Of a stretch of DNA of 64,000 nt, positions 18,963 to 28,312 are shown in pieces (position 1 is the stretch's first letter; every line of letters starts with the position of its first letter). Both the position numbers and the translations under genes were made by a program. Source of the stretch: Acetobacter vaccinii (GTDB lineage: Bacteria > Pseudomonadota > Alphaproteobacteria > Acetobacterales > Acetobacteraceae); NCBI RefSeq assembly GCF_008365315.1, contig NZ_CP043506.1:2407001-2471000 (forward strand), written 5' to 3'. Under the pieces are notes generated by a model. The model was not told where the DNA came from, made no database searches, and saw nothing but the letters and a program-made list of their open reading frames with translations.

Positions 18963-19408
18963 TATGCGATCTTCTATCAGGATTGCACTGAGTGTTGCTA
19001 TCGCCCAGATAGCGACTTCACCAGTGCAAAACTCTGACTGATCCCTGCATCTGATAGGGCGTCGGTCTACGACTTGTCTTCTTCCCACCCCTTACAACCG
19101 CGCTCAGAAAGCTCAGCTCCTTCGGCTCACCTCATGGCGAAGATCGCTGCCTTCTGTGCTGGGCCATGATCAGGCTGGGGGCCACAGTCTTGGGACGATG
19201 CGGCAATGGCACGGGCAATCACCGCATCATCCAGACTGCCCGCGTTCGAGCCAGCGCCATATCTCTATAGCGCCGAGCTTGTGGCCTGACCTTGATCAAA
19301 TATCTCGCGATATCCGCCTGATGATAAAACATGATGATGCAATCGGCGGAGATGCGGCGGCTACTTTATGACTATGGCAAAAGACATGCCTGGCGGGTGT
19401 GGGATTGA
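18963..19408. other. Intergenic region without a supported gene
   Basis: This 446-base stretch separates the siderophore receptor from a convergent SDR gene. Short frames are open (for example 19156-19371, MLGHDQAGGHSLGTM), but none resembles a known family or has a ribosome-binding site. Its base composition looks like decayed coding sequence, possibly an old mobile-element scar, but no parent could be recognised. Confidence 0.35.
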
Positions 19409-20140
19409 TCAGGCCAGCAATCCGCCATCGACTGCAATAGTCGTCCCTGTAATGTAGCTGGCCTGAGGACTGGCCAGAAAGCCAACCGTGCGGGCAATAT
19501 CTTCAACACGACCATAGGTGCCTGTGGCAACAAACCCGGCAAGTGTGGCTGCCCCTTCGGTGTTGGCCGGGTTCATTTCCGTATCAATCGGCCCAGGTTC
19601 AACAACATTGATGGTGATGCCCTTGGGGCCAAGGTCCCGAGCAACCCCTTGGGCAAATCCCCGCAGGCCTGCCTTGGTGGCGGTATAAAGAGACAGGCCG
19701 GGGAAAGGGGCACGCCCGGCAAACGCAGACCCCATGAGAATGATGCGTCCGCCTTTTTGCATGTGCTGCACCGCTTCATGGGTTTCGACCATGACTGCGC
19801 GGATATTGAGGTTGAGAGTGTATTCAATGTCCTCAACACTGACTGCCTCGATATTTTTATGCGGATAGGTACCCGCATTGCAGACCAGAACATCCAGTCG
19901 GCCGAAATGTGCAACGGTTTTGGCAATAACCACACGATTGCCGTCAAGGGTGGCGCCATCAGCCTGAATGGTCAGGGCTTGTCGGCCAATTTTGCGAATT
20001 TTGGCGGCCAGCTCCTCGGCCCGTGCTGCACTGCGGGCGTAAGAAATAGCAATATCAAAACCCTGTGCTGCAAGATGTTCGGCTACGGCCGCGCCAATGC
20101 CACGGCTGCCACCTGTTATAAGGGCGACACGTTCTGTCAT
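19409..20140 (-). CDS. SDR-family NAD(P)-dependent oxidoreductase (FabG-like)
   Basis: This is a classical 243-residue short-chain dehydrogenase. It has the cofactor motif TGGSRGIG at 9-16, NAG at 88-90, and catalytic Ser138, Tyr152 and Lys156 (LYTATKAG). The C-terminal phrase ITGTTIAVDGG is typical of 3-oxoacyl-ACP-reductase-like enzymes. It reduces a carbonyl or oxidises an alcohol; the substrate is not evident. An AraC regulator is divergently transcribed from the shared 230-base upstream region, the usual sign that the regulator controls this gene. Confidence 0.92.
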   Translation of the reverse strand: MTERVALITGGSRGIGAAVAEHLAAQGFDIAISYARSAARAEELAAKIRKIGRQALTIQADGATLDGNRVVIAKTVAHFGRLDVLVCNAGTYPHKNIEAVSVEDIEYTLNLNIRAVMVETHEAVQHMQKGGRIILMGSAFAGRAPFPGLSLYTATKAGLRGFAQGVARDLGPKGITINVVEPGPIDTEMNPANTEGAATLAGFVATGTYGRVEDIARTVGFLASPQASYITGTTIAVDGGLLA

Positions 20141-20370
20141 GTTGTTTTATCCTTTCCCGTTAGCTTTCTAAGGCTATATGGACTGCATAATTTTTTATTG
20201 GTGCCTGTGGCGGCAGTATGCGCCATTATAAACAGGCCTTTGTGCCGGATGGCTAAAGTTCCTTGTTTTGCATGGATTTTGTGGACTATTTTATGGGTGA
20301 TCAGGTAGAATAATTTTCCATAAAAATTGTCTTATTTTCTATAATTGGAGTTAAACGGAACAGCTTGCAC

Positions 20371-21300
20371 ATGCATGGCCATAATATCCTGGCAGAACTC
20401 CAGACGGCCCTTGAGGCTTTGTGTCCGGCCAAAAGCCACAGGACGGATATTGATTTTCTCACTTTGTATAAGACAACCCGGAAGACTGATCCGGTGCTGT
20501 TTGTGTACGAGCCACGGATTTATATTGTCATACAGGGGCAGAAAGAAATTTCCGTTCGGGACAAGCGTTACGTGTACAATGAGACACAGTATCTTGTTTC
20601 AACCATTGATATTCCTGTATCGGGCATGATTACCGAGGCTTCGCCCCAAAGACCCTATTTAGCCATGTGTCTTTCTTTTGCTCCCATGGAAATTTTCGAA
20701 GTTATTTCTGCCATGGGTGGTCCGCCAGAACCTTTACTCTCGCCATATTTTGGTATGGGATTGAGCGAACTTACACCAGACCTGCTTGATGCGTTATGGC
20801 GATTGCTCAACTGTCTGCCTGAGCCATCTGCCCGTCGGTTTCTTGCACCTCGTATCAAGCAGGAAATCATTTACCGCATGTTGCACGGCGCACAAGGCAG
20901 TACATTATGCGAAATTGCCAATTACCGGAGTGATCTGTCGGGGGTAAATCGGGCTATCCTGTATTTGCGGCAGCATTTCAGGGAAAATTTCGAAATATCC
21001 CTGCTGCCTGGACTGACGGGCATGAGCCAGTCAAAATTCTACCAGTGCTTTCAGGATGCAACACATTTAACGCCGGTACAGTATCGGATGCGCCTGCGTG
21101 TGCAGGAGGCCCGGCGGCTTATGCTGCATGAAGGCAAGCGCGTGGCCGAGGCAGGTTTTGACGTTGGGTATGATAGCCCATCGCAGTTCAACCGCGAATA
21201 TCGCAAGCTCTTTGGCCTGCCGCCTCATGCGGACATCAAGCGGATACGATCGATTGGCATGGATCAGTACTGTGCGGATAATGAGGAGGTCTGGCTTTAA
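20371..21300 (+). CDS. AraC-family transcriptional regulator
   Basis: This protein of about 309 residues has an N-terminal AraC-type ligand/cupin region (VLFVYEPRIYIVIQGQKEIS, typical of the YqhC/AraC_N group). The C-terminal double helix-turn-helix is at about 210-300 (LLPGLTGMSQSKFYQCFQ, then LHEGKRVAEAGFDVGYDSPS). Family members usually activate a neighbouring aldehyde/alcohol dehydrogenase gene, and here the divergent SDR gene is the likely target. The start is taken as ATG 20371; a TTG at 20365 is also possible. The effector is unknown. Confidence 0.9.
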   Translation: MHGHNILAELQTALEALCPAKSHRTDIDFLTLYKTTRKTDPVLFVYEPRIYIVIQGQKEISVRDKRYVYNETQYLVSTIDIPVSGMITEASPQRPYLAMCLSFAPMEIFEVISAMGGPPEPLLSPYFGMGLSELTPDLLDALWRLLNCLPEPSARRFLAPRIKQEIIYRMLHGAQGSTLCEIANYRSDLSGVNRAILYLRQHFRENFEISLLPGLTGMSQSKFYQCFQDATHLTPVQYRMRLRVQEARRLMLHEGKRVAEAGFDVGYDSPSQFNREYRKLFGLPPHADIKRIRSIGMDQYCADNEEVWL

Positions 21301-21620
21301 CGGCTTAATACCCCGCGGCAGATGGAGGGATCGGAAAGCTCTCCATTGCGGTTGAGCTACGGCTGCCAGTCATTGATGTCGTTGCAAGTCGACAAAGCAG
21401 AATAAGGTTTTTCTGATTTCTTAGAGCGAGGAGCGCCATTATCCCGGTGCCTCATGTGTCTTGTAGATAAAATATGGAAACCATAAATTTCCATCGTTGT
21501 TGTTTCTTGCCTGATCTTCAGGCGGTAATGAAGGTCTTAGCGGAACAGAGACCGTTGTTCATTTCGAACGCTACGGCGCTGTTTTCCAGATGCGTTCATT
21601 ACCGACCGGAGAGTCAATCC
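21301..21620. other. Promoter region ahead of the YceI unit
   Basis: This 320-base gap holds no supported gene. An upstream in-frame extension of the YceI gene (from 21474) is open but lacks coding character and would put the signal peptide 49 residues into the protein. It is therefore read as leader. The promoter of the three-gene YceI/b561 unit must lie here. Confidence 0.4.
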
Positions 21621-22238
21621 ATGAAGTACAATCTGCTTTCGTTTCCTGCTGCTGCCCTTGTTGTCGGACTGCTTGCAGGCAATCCGGCCTCTGCCCAGGT
21701 TGTAACCAATGCTGCTCAGGCTCAGTCTGGCACGTATGCTGTTGAACCGGGCCACACACAGGTTGGTTTTTCTGTGCTACATTTTGGTTTCACAAACTAT
21801 CTCGGCGTGTTCTCCAATGTTTCCGGAACACTAAAGCTTGATACAAAAAATCCTGCGTCATCAAGGCTTTCCGTGAGCATTCCGGTGGCCTCCGTGCAGA
21901 CGACGAGTGCCAAGCTTGACGATGAGCTCAAGGGTGATCAGTGGTTTGATGCCGCGAAGTTCCCGAATGCGACATTTGAATCAACATCCGTCCGTGTCAC
22001 CGGTCGGAACGATGCCATCGTGACCGGCAACCTGACGTTACACGGGGTCACCAAGCCTGAAACTCTGAAAGTGCATTTTATCGGGGCAGGGGTAAATGCG
22101 CTGGACAAGAAATATACCACAGGGTTTGAAGCCACAGGGACCATCAAACGCAGCGACTTCGGCGTGAAGATGTATGTGCCCTACGTGTCTGACGATGTGA
22201 CTCTGCGCATTTCTGGCGCTTTCGAGCGGCAGGACTGA
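21621..22238 (+). CDS. YceI-family periplasmic protein
   Basis: This protein of about 205 residues has a clear signal peptide (MKYNLLSFPAAALVVGLLAG ... ASAQ) followed by the YceI lipocalin-like barrel: YAVEPGHTQVGFSVLHFGFT, FDAAKFPNATFES and NLTLHGVTKPETLKV. YceI proteins bind polyisoprenoids such as ubiquinone or related lipids in the periplasm. ATG 21621 is chosen because it starts the signal peptide and has a GGAGAG site. It forms a unit with cytochrome b561 and a second YceI gene, suggesting a periplasm-facing quinone or redox function. The precise role is unknown. Confidence 0.9.
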   Translation: MKYNLLSFPAAALVVGLLAGNPASAQVVTNAAQAQSGTYAVEPGHTQVGFSVLHFGFTNYLGVFSNVSGTLKLDTKNPASSRLSVSIPVASVQTTSAKLDDELKGDQWFDAAKFPNATFESTSVRVTGRNDAIVTGNLTLHGVTKPETLKVHFIGAGVNALDKKYTTGFEATGTIKRSDFGVKMYVPYVSDDVTLRISGAFERQD

Positions 22239-22243
22239 CGCTC

Positions 22244-22864
22244 ATGCCTTCGCCCGCGCGCGTAGCGAGCGGGACCACGCGGTATTCTACAGTGGCGATC
22301 ATCCTTCACTGGATGATCGCTCTGGGAATACTGACCCTGATCGCGATGGGGTTGGTCATGGACCATCTCCACCTCGATACAATGCGCGTGTTCCAGCTCT
22401 ACCAGTTGCATAAATCCATCGGCATTACTGTGATGGGGCTGATTGCTCTGCGTATTGGTTGGCGTCTGACGCATAGCGCTCCCGCTCTCCCTGTAGATAT
22501 GCCCGCGTTGGAGAAAAAGGGCGCACATCTTGCCCATCTTGCTCTCTATGGTCTGCAGATTGTCCTGCCCCTGAGTGGCTGGGCGATGGTATCAGTCTCG
22601 GTGCTGGGTATTCCGACCGTTCTGTTTGGAACACTGCCGTGGCCCGATCTGCCAGTGCTTTCGACCTTGTCCAACAAGGAGCCGGTCGAAGCCACTCTGA
22701 AGGTAGTACACCACTGGGCATCGTGGATGTTGCTTGCCCTGATTGGGCTCCATATTGCCGCCGCTCTTAGGCATCAGTTTGTGCTTCGTGATCATGTTCT
22801 TCGTCAGATGCTGCCGTTTCCAGGGGCATCCTCCACACCAAGCGAGAAGAGAGACAACTCATGA
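22244..22864 (+). CDS. Cytochrome b561 family protein
   Basis: This 206-residue inner-membrane protein has four predicted helices. Candidate haem-ligating histidines lie in IILHWMIALGIL, LYQLHKSIGITVMGLIALRI, VVHHWASWMLLALIGLH and ALRHQFV. It is a bacterial cytochrome b561 expected to pass electrons between quinol and a periplasmic partner. It starts 5 bases after one YceI gene and overlaps the next YceI gene by the ATGA junction at 22861-22864, so the three are translated together. Confidence 0.92.
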   Translation: MPSPARVASGTTRYSTVAIILHWMIALGILTLIAMGLVMDHLHLDTMRVFQLYQLHKSIGITVMGLIALRIGWRLTHSAPALPVDMPALEKKGAHLAHLALYGLQIVLPLSGWAMVSVSVLGIPTVLFGTLPWPDLPVLSTLSNKEPVEATLKVVHHWASWMLLALIGLHIAAALRHQFVLRDHVLRQMLPFPGASSTPSEKRDNS

Positions 22865-23427
22865 CGGTTTTAAACCGATTTTTGCCAGTCGCCACGGTAG
22901 CTGGTTTATTGCTCTCAACGCCGACCTTTGCGGCCGACTGGACGTTGGCATCGGGTAACGGCACGCTGGGTTTCTCCGGTACCCAGACTGGCAAGGCGTT
23001 TGAAGGGCATTTTGGGAAGTATAACGGTACGATTTCGTTTGACCCAGCCCATCCGGAGGCCGGACATGCGAAGATCATCATCGATATGGCAAGTGCTACA
23101 ACAGGTGACAGCCAGCGCGATGGTGCCCTCCCGGGCCACGACTGGTTTGATGTCAAAGCATTCCCAGAGGCTGTTTTTGAGGTGAAGAGCTTCAAAGCTA
23201 AGGGCGGCAATGCCTATGATGCCGATGGCACCTTGACCATCAAGGGGATGAGCCAACCCGTTAGTCTGCCACTGACCATCGACATTTCAGGTTCTACTTT
23301 ACAAGCCAAAGGCCATCTTCAGCTTGTTCGCTCGGCTTTTAATGTTGGTGTCGGTCCCTGGGCCACGGGTCAATGGGTTGCCCTTGAAGTGGGCGTGGAC
23401 GTCAACGTCACGGCACACAGCGACTGA
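22861..23427 (+). CDS. YceI-family periplasmic protein (second copy)
   Basis: This 188-residue YceI protein has a signal peptide ending TPTFAA. The barrel motifs are DWTLASGNGTLGFSGTQTGK, DWFDVKAFPEAVFEVKSF, GTLTIKGMSQPVSLPLTIDI and RSAFNVGVGPWATGQWV. It differs clearly from the first copy in its opening strands, suggesting a different ligand rather than a recent duplication. Its start overlaps the b561 stop as ATGA. It is the last gene of the unit and is followed by a terminator hairpin. Confidence 0.9.
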   Translation: MTVLNRFLPVATVAGLLLSTPTFAADWTLASGNGTLGFSGTQTGKAFEGHFGKYNGTISFDPAHPEAGHAKIIIDMASATTGDSQRDGALPGHDWFDVKAFPEAVFEVKSFKAKGGNAYDADGTLTIKGMSQPVSLPLTIDISGSTLQAKGHLQLVRSAFNVGVGPWATGQWVALEVGVDVNVTAHSD

Positions 23428-23453
23428 AGGGGTCAGATGTCTTTTGTGTTCCT

Positions 23454-23485
23454 ATCTGGAGGGTTCTGCAAACCTCCAGATTTTG
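23454..23485 (+). terminator. Rho-independent terminator after the YceI/b561 unit
   Basis: ATCTGGAGG and CCTCCAGAT form a 9-base-pair stem with a short loop, followed by TTTT. It lies 27 bases after the last YceI stop. A closely similar hairpin occurs at 63935-63964. Confidence 0.75.
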
Positions 23486-23596
23486 AATTATAGGCTGTGG
23501 TTCCCTTTATAAAGGCTGGCATTCAAAGCAAAATCATAGGTAATAAGTCGGTTGAGATGACTGCGTAATCTGACAAGGCTGGCTAAGGATCGTTTT

Positions 23597-24985
23597 TTGG
23601 AACAGGCTCTGAAACTCCATTTATCCGGGCATCTGCATGAGGCTGCGAAAGCCTATCAGGTGGCACTTCAGAAAGCTCCAGAGAACGCTGATTTGCTCAG
23701 TAATTACGGTGGCTTGCTTTGCAGTCTTGGCGCTTATGATGAGGCGCGCCGATTGCTTGTGCAGGCTGTGACGGTTGATCCAGCTTGTGTGACTGGCTGG
23801 TGCAATCTCGGGAACTGCCTTCAGCGGCTTCAGCAGTATGGTGATGCAATTGCCGCTTACCGGAATGGTTTGCAGATTATGCCGACCCATGCGTTGGCAC
23901 TCAGTAATCTTGGCCTAGCACTTGATTGTTGTGGTGAACACGCTCTTGCCAAAAATTTTCACCAGACAGCGATCAGCCTTGATCCAGACAATGTGCAATC
24001 TCGTATGAATCATGCGCGGTCTCTGCTGTCAGCAGGTGATTACCAGAATGGGTTTAGGGAATACGAGTGGCGCTGGGTACCGCCCGGCACTCGAAATGAC
24101 CTTCAGGCTCGTGAGCAATGGAAAGGGGAAGTCGTCCCGGATGCGACCTTACTGATCCATGCTGATGGTCACTTTGGTGACATGCTCCAGTTTGTGCGTT
24201 TTGTGCCTGAAGCGGAAAAACGGTGTGGCCGGGTGATTGTGCGTGTTCAGAAGGAGCTCCTGTCCCTGCTGCAACGGTCGTTTCCTGCTACTTGCTTCAT
24301 TTCAGAAGATGATCTGATTCCAGAGTATGATGTGCAATGCCCGGTTATGAGTTTACCTTTTGCGCTCGGTACCACTCTGGACACACTCCCTTTTGCGAAT
24401 GGATATCTGCGAGCTGACCCTGACAAAGTTGCAGTCTGGCGTGACAGAATAGACAAGGATATTGCTCTAGGGCCGGTATCCAACCGAATACCGCTGCGGG
24501 TCGGGTTGGTATGGACGGGCAGCCCCCACAGGGATGTCCCTGGTGCGTCTTTGATCGATCAGCGTCGCTCAACAGATCTTGCGAGTTTTGCTCCGTTGGT
24601 GGCAGCAGTCCCCGATGCCATGTTCTACAGTTTGCAAATTGGAGAGCGGGCAGAGCAGGCCAAGACGCCCCCGCATGGCATGAGAATAATTGATCATACG
24701 GCTATGTTGCGGGATTTTGATGATACGGCAGCCTTTGTCAATGTGCTGGATCTTGTCATTGCCGTAGATACATCTACTGCCCATGTGGCCGCAGGGCTGG
24801 GAAAGCCAATCTGGATGCTGTCTCGGTTTGATCAGTGCTGGCGATGGCTTTCTCGCCGCATTGATACTCCATGGTACGACACACTGCGTATATATCAACA
24901 AGCCAAACCTTTGGATTGGGGAGGCCCAATCGAGAGGGTGTGCGTCGATCTGCAAAAATTCAATGCCAGTTTTGATAGGGAATGA
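23597..24985 (+). CDS. TPR-repeat protein with GT9-like glycosyltransferase domain
   Basis: This 462-residue protein starts at a TTG at 23597, with AAGGA upstream. The first 150 residues are tetratricopeptide repeats (ALKLHLSGHLHEAAKAYQVA, LSNYGGLLCSLGAYDEARRL, CNLGNCLQRLQQYGDAIAAY, ALSNLGLALDCCGEHALAKN). The C-terminal half resembles heptosyltransferase/GT9-type folds, ending in LDLVIAVDTSTAHVAAGLGK, the nucleotide-sugar site, and WRWLSRRIDTPWYDTLRIYQ. Such TPR-glycosyltransferases modify surface or flagellar structures; the acceptor here is unknown. It stands alone, without other sugar genes. Confidence 0.82.
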   Translation: MEQALKLHLSGHLHEAAKAYQVALQKAPENADLLSNYGGLLCSLGAYDEARRLLVQAVTVDPACVTGWCNLGNCLQRLQQYGDAIAAYRNGLQIMPTHALALSNLGLALDCCGEHALAKNFHQTAISLDPDNVQSRMNHARSLLSAGDYQNGFREYEWRWVPPGTRNDLQAREQWKGEVVPDATLLIHADGHFGDMLQFVRFVPEAEKRCGRVIVRVQKELLSLLQRSFPATCFISEDDLIPEYDVQCPVMSLPFALGTTLDTLPFANGYLRADPDKVAVWRDRIDKDIALGPVSNRIPLRVGLVWTGSPHRDVPGASLIDQRRSTDLASFAPLVAAVPDAMFYSLQIGERAEQAKTPPHGMRIIDHTAMLRDFDDTAAFVNVLDLVIAVDTSTAHVAAGLGKPIWMLSRFDQCWRWLSRRIDTPWYDTLRIYQQAKPLDWGGPIERVCVDLQKFNASFDRE

Positions 24986-25021
24986 GACATCTCGTTACTC
25001 GCCTAGGCTCAGGACTTAGAG

Positions 25022-25418
25022 CTAGAACATGTCAGTTGCAGATAGACAGAAGGCGGAGAAAAAGAGAGTGGGACATGCTGTCGTAGCATGTAGCGGACGT
25101 CTCCAGCCCTTGAGGCTGCCGGACATAATCTTGATACAATGATAGTGCCGCCTGTCGTAATTGGCAGGACGAGCGAGGGATTTCCGTCCCGTGATACAAG
25201 GCCTGACGGGACCAGTCGGCGTTGTAACTTCGATCCACCAGCAGCCATTGAACTTCCTGTTGGCTGTCGAGAAGAGCTGCGACCCTTGTGTAATCACTGA
25301 CCTGACTGGCAGTCAGCCAATATAAGTCACTTATCTCCAGCCTCCTTGTAGAGCCTGAAGCTGATTGCAGAGCTGATGAATTGATGTTGATAGGGCAGGG
25401 ACTTATGTCTGCAATCAT
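25022..25418 (-). pseudogene. IS5-family transposase remnant
   Basis: The C-terminal half of an IS5-type transposase is recognisable in shifted frames. LTASQVSDYTRVAALLDS and WLLVDRSYNADWSRQALYHG stand for the region around the second catalytic Asp. After a frame change come CITGRKSLARPANYDRRHYH, IMSGSLKGWRR and PTLFFSAFCLSATDMF, the family's usual ending. The catalytic Glu region is eroded and no start or N-terminal half was found. It is a dead relic between the glycosyltransferase and alkB. Confidence 0.8.
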
Positions 25419-25526
25419 CAGTTGCTTGTTTTCTGCTTCAGAAAAGCGATTATTAAGCCGCTATGCATTACGGCGTGTGTAACGGTAGATCCGACGTTTA
25501 ACACATACTCAGATTGATTTTTCATA

Positions 25527-26168
25527 ATGCTCCATGATCTGTTTGAGGAAGAGCGACGCCACGTAACGCTTGGCCCAGGGGCAACCCTTCTGGGAGGTTT
25601 TGTTAGAGATATTGCGGATGACTTGATACACCATATTCACGAGCTATCGGCACGTACGCCATTTCGTCATATGGAAACACCTGGTGGGAAACGCATGTCA
25701 GTGGCTATGCTGAGTTGTGGCCATCTGGGATGGATTACTGACCGCACTGGATATCGTTATACGGATTTTGATCCTCTGACAGGCAAGGCGTGGCCTGCGT
25801 TTCCGTTGTTGTTCCTTGATCTGGCACAGCGTGCTGCTCAGGAGGCTGGGTTTCGAAATTTTGTACCGGATGCTTGCCTGATTAATCGATATCAGCCTGG
25901 CGCACGGATGTCCCTGCATCAGGATATGGATGAGCGGGATCTGACAGCACCTATTGTCTCTGTCTCTCTTGGGCTTCCTGCTATTTTTTTGTGGGGCGGA
26001 TTGCACCGCACTGTTCGCCCCAAGAGGCATCAGGTCTTGCATGGCGATGTTGTGGTTTGGGGAGGGGCATCGCGTATGATTTTTCACGGTGTGGACGTTC
26101 TGAAAAATGGTCAACATCCTGCGACCGGAGATATCCGCTTTAACTTGACGTTTCGGAAAGTAAACTGA
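25527..26168 (+). CDS. alkB: DNA/RNA alkylation repair dioxygenase AlkB
   Basis: This 213-residue Fe(II)/2-oxoglutarate dioxygenase removes methyl groups from 1-methyladenine and 3-methylcytosine by oxidation. The iron ligands His131, Asp133 (LHQDMDE) and His187 (FHGVD) and the 2-oxoglutarate-binding Arg204 and Arg210 (GDIRFNLTFRK) all fall at the same residue numbers as in the E. coli enzyme. The NRY motif at 120-122 is also conserved, and length is normal. It is a single gene with its own upstream region. Nothing suggests an adaptive-response (Ada) operon beside it. Confidence 0.95.
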   Translation: MLHDLFEEERRHVTLGPGATLLGGFVRDIADDLIHHIHELSARTPFRHMETPGGKRMSVAMLSCGHLGWITDRTGYRYTDFDPLTGKAWPAFPLLFLDLAQRAAQEAGFRNFVPDACLINRYQPGARMSLHQDMDERDLTAPIVSVSLGLPAIFLWGGLHRTVRPKRHQVLHGDVVVWGGASRMIFHGVDVLKNGQHPATGDIRFNLTFRKVN

Positions 26169-26818
26169 CGGATCATCTACGCTGTTGTCGATGGTTGCAT
26201 TATGATCTTGCTACGCAGGATTGTCACGAGAGTGACCGGAGCGTTTTAGTGCATGGCATTGGAATATTATGTGAAAACCTTACTCTAAATGCCTTTTAGG
26301 CCGGACCACCATCGATGGATGGTGTGTTCTGCAGCGGGAAATTTTCCGGGCTTTGAGTCCTTACGTTGGTTTAAGTATGTGGGCACAGTCTACTCATGGG
26401 CAAACATATGAGTAGATATACAAGCACTAACGGTTATTCATGTATAAAATTTCCATAACAAAATCGTAATTTTCTTACTTGTGGGCTATTGGGCATGGTT
26501 GTGGAGCGCAAAAACTGACCTGCTCAGTCAATGGGCCGGTGCCGATTTTTTTTCATGTTGGTATAAAAATGAAATATAGAATTTTATATTTTTCATTTAG
26601 GAATAAGTATTTTTTTTAAGTCAATTTTTTATAGCGCGAGAAAAAATCATTTTTTGCTAATTTTCTGGAATAGAAATTCATATTTTTTATAATTATCAAA
26701 ATATAATATAAAATATAGGTATTACTTTAAAAATACACATCATAAAATTTCTGTTAGTGTTGATATTGCAACAAATACGCTCTCTGGCGCGTGGTACATG
26801 CAATGCGGAGAATAAAAA
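26169..26818. other. Long AT-rich intergenic region
   Basis: This 650-base stretch between alkB and the amino-acid permease is strongly AT-rich in its second half, with long A and T runs. No gene, RNA family or terminal repeat was recognised. It probably holds the permease promoter; the AT-rich part may bind nucleoid proteins (inference). Confidence 0.4.
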
Positions 26819-28312
26819 TTGAGCTTTTTTAAGGAACCAGTGCAGAAACACCCGGTCCATAAGAGTTCCGAAGGATATCATTTGGCGTTGGACAAACGAC
26901 AAATTCAAATGATTTCAATAGGCGGTGCGATCGGTACCGGGCTTTTCTTGGGGGCAGGGAGCAGATTACAGGCTGTTGGACCAGGTCTGGCTTTAGTTTA
27001 CCTAGTTTGTGGCGTATTTGCATTTCTTATGCTGCGGGCTTTGGGCGAACTGGTTATGTACCGCCCAACCAGTGGTAGTTTTGTGTCCTATGCACAGGAA
27101 TTTCTAGGCCCTCGTGCTTCTTATGTTGCGGGGTCTCTGTCATTTTTTAGTTGGGCTATGACAGGTATCGTCGATATTACTGCCGTTGCACTGTATATGC
27201 ATTATTGGGGCATATTCGTTTCGGTTCCACAATGGGTTATGGCTTTGATGGCGCTGGTGGTCGTGACTGCCATGAATCTTGTGGGGGTTAAATGGTTTGG
27301 CGAGATGGAGTTTTGGTTCTCGTTGATCAAGGTGGCCGCTCTAGTCATATTTTTTGCGGTTGGGTCGATCATTTTAGGGATGCATTCTCCTGTCGCTGGG
27401 GCCACTCCTGGGTTTTCTTTAATTACTGAGCATGGCGGTATTTTCCCACATGGCATTATGCCTGCATTGGTCTTGATGCAGGGTGTGGTGTTTGCCTATT
27501 TTGGTATAGAGATGATTGGTACAGCCGCAGGGGAATGTCAGAACCCACGCGAAGTTGTGCCCGCAGCCATTAATAACGTTATCTGGCGTATTGCTATTTT
27601 TTACGTTGGTACTGTCACATTATTAGTTCTGTTATTGCCATGGTCTTCATATCAAGCTGGTGTTAGCCCGTTTGTGACATTTTTCTCCCGTCTGGGTGTG
27701 CCAGGCATGGGGGGCATCATGAACCTTGTGGTGCTGACGGCAGCACTGTCTAGTCTGAACTCCGGTCTGTATTCCACGGGTAGAGTTTTACGCACTATGG
27801 CCCTGGATGGAGCAGCCCCGCGTTATCTTTCCCGTATGAACAGACAGTCCGTTCCTTCTGCCGCTATTCTTACAACTGTTGCTATCTATCTGATTGGGGT
27901 AGGGTTGAACTACCTTCTGCCATCCCAGATTTTTGAAATCATGCTTAACATGGCTTCTCTGGGTGTTATCAGTACATGGTGCTTTATCTTGGTATGCCAG
28001 ATGAAGCTACGGCAGGCCATTGATGCAGGGCGGATTGCACCGACCAGTTTTGCTATGCCTGGCGCACCCTATACAACATGGGCAACATTGGTCTTTTTCA
28101 TCGGTATTCTGGTGCTTATGGCGTTTGATTATCCGACGGGTACTTATTCCATCGCTGCTGTTCCTATTCTGGCATTGTTGCTGGTGATCGGTTGGAAGAT
28201 GATGGGGGGGCGTCCTATCCCAGTGGAGCCCCAGACGCAGTTTTCAGCCATTTTGACAGATGCCCTTCCTCCCCGTTCAGAAACGGATTCAGATCGGGAG
28301 GATGCGCAATGA
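26819..28312 (+). CDS. Amino-acid permease (APC superfamily, AAT family)
   Basis: This 497-residue inner-membrane transporter has about 12 helices. It shows the family signature near the N-terminus, LDKRQIQMISIGGAIGTGLF, then YLVCGVFAFLMLRALGELVM and PTSGSFVSYAQEFLGPRASY. Later segments such as YFGIEMIGTAAGECQNPREV place it with GABA/aromatic/basic amino-acid proton symporters. Translation starts at a TTG at 26819 with GGAG 8 bases upstream. Its end overlaps the next gene by ATGA. The substrate is not clear from sequence. Confidence 0.9.
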   Translation: MSFFKEPVQKHPVHKSSEGYHLALDKRQIQMISIGGAIGTGLFLGAGSRLQAVGPGLALVYLVCGVFAFLMLRALGELVMYRPTSGSFVSYAQEFLGPRASYVAGSLSFFSWAMTGIVDITAVALYMHYWGIFVSVPQWVMALMALVVVTAMNLVGVKWFGEMEFWFSLIKVAALVIFFAVGSIILGMHSPVAGATPGFSLITEHGGIFPHGIMPALVLMQGVVFAYFGIEMIGTAAGECQNPREVVPAAINNVIWRIAIFYVGTVTLLVLLLPWSSYQAGVSPFVTFFSRLGVPGMGGIMNLVVLTAALSSLNSGLYSTGRVLRTMALDGAAPRYLSRMNRQSVPSAAILTTVAIYLIGVGLNYLLPSQIFEIMLNMASLGVISTWCFILVCQMKLRQAIDAGRIAPTSFAMPGAPYTTWATLVFFIGILVLMAFDYPTGTYSIAAVPILALLLVIGWKMMGGRPIPVEPQTQFSAILTDALPPRSETDSDREDAQ

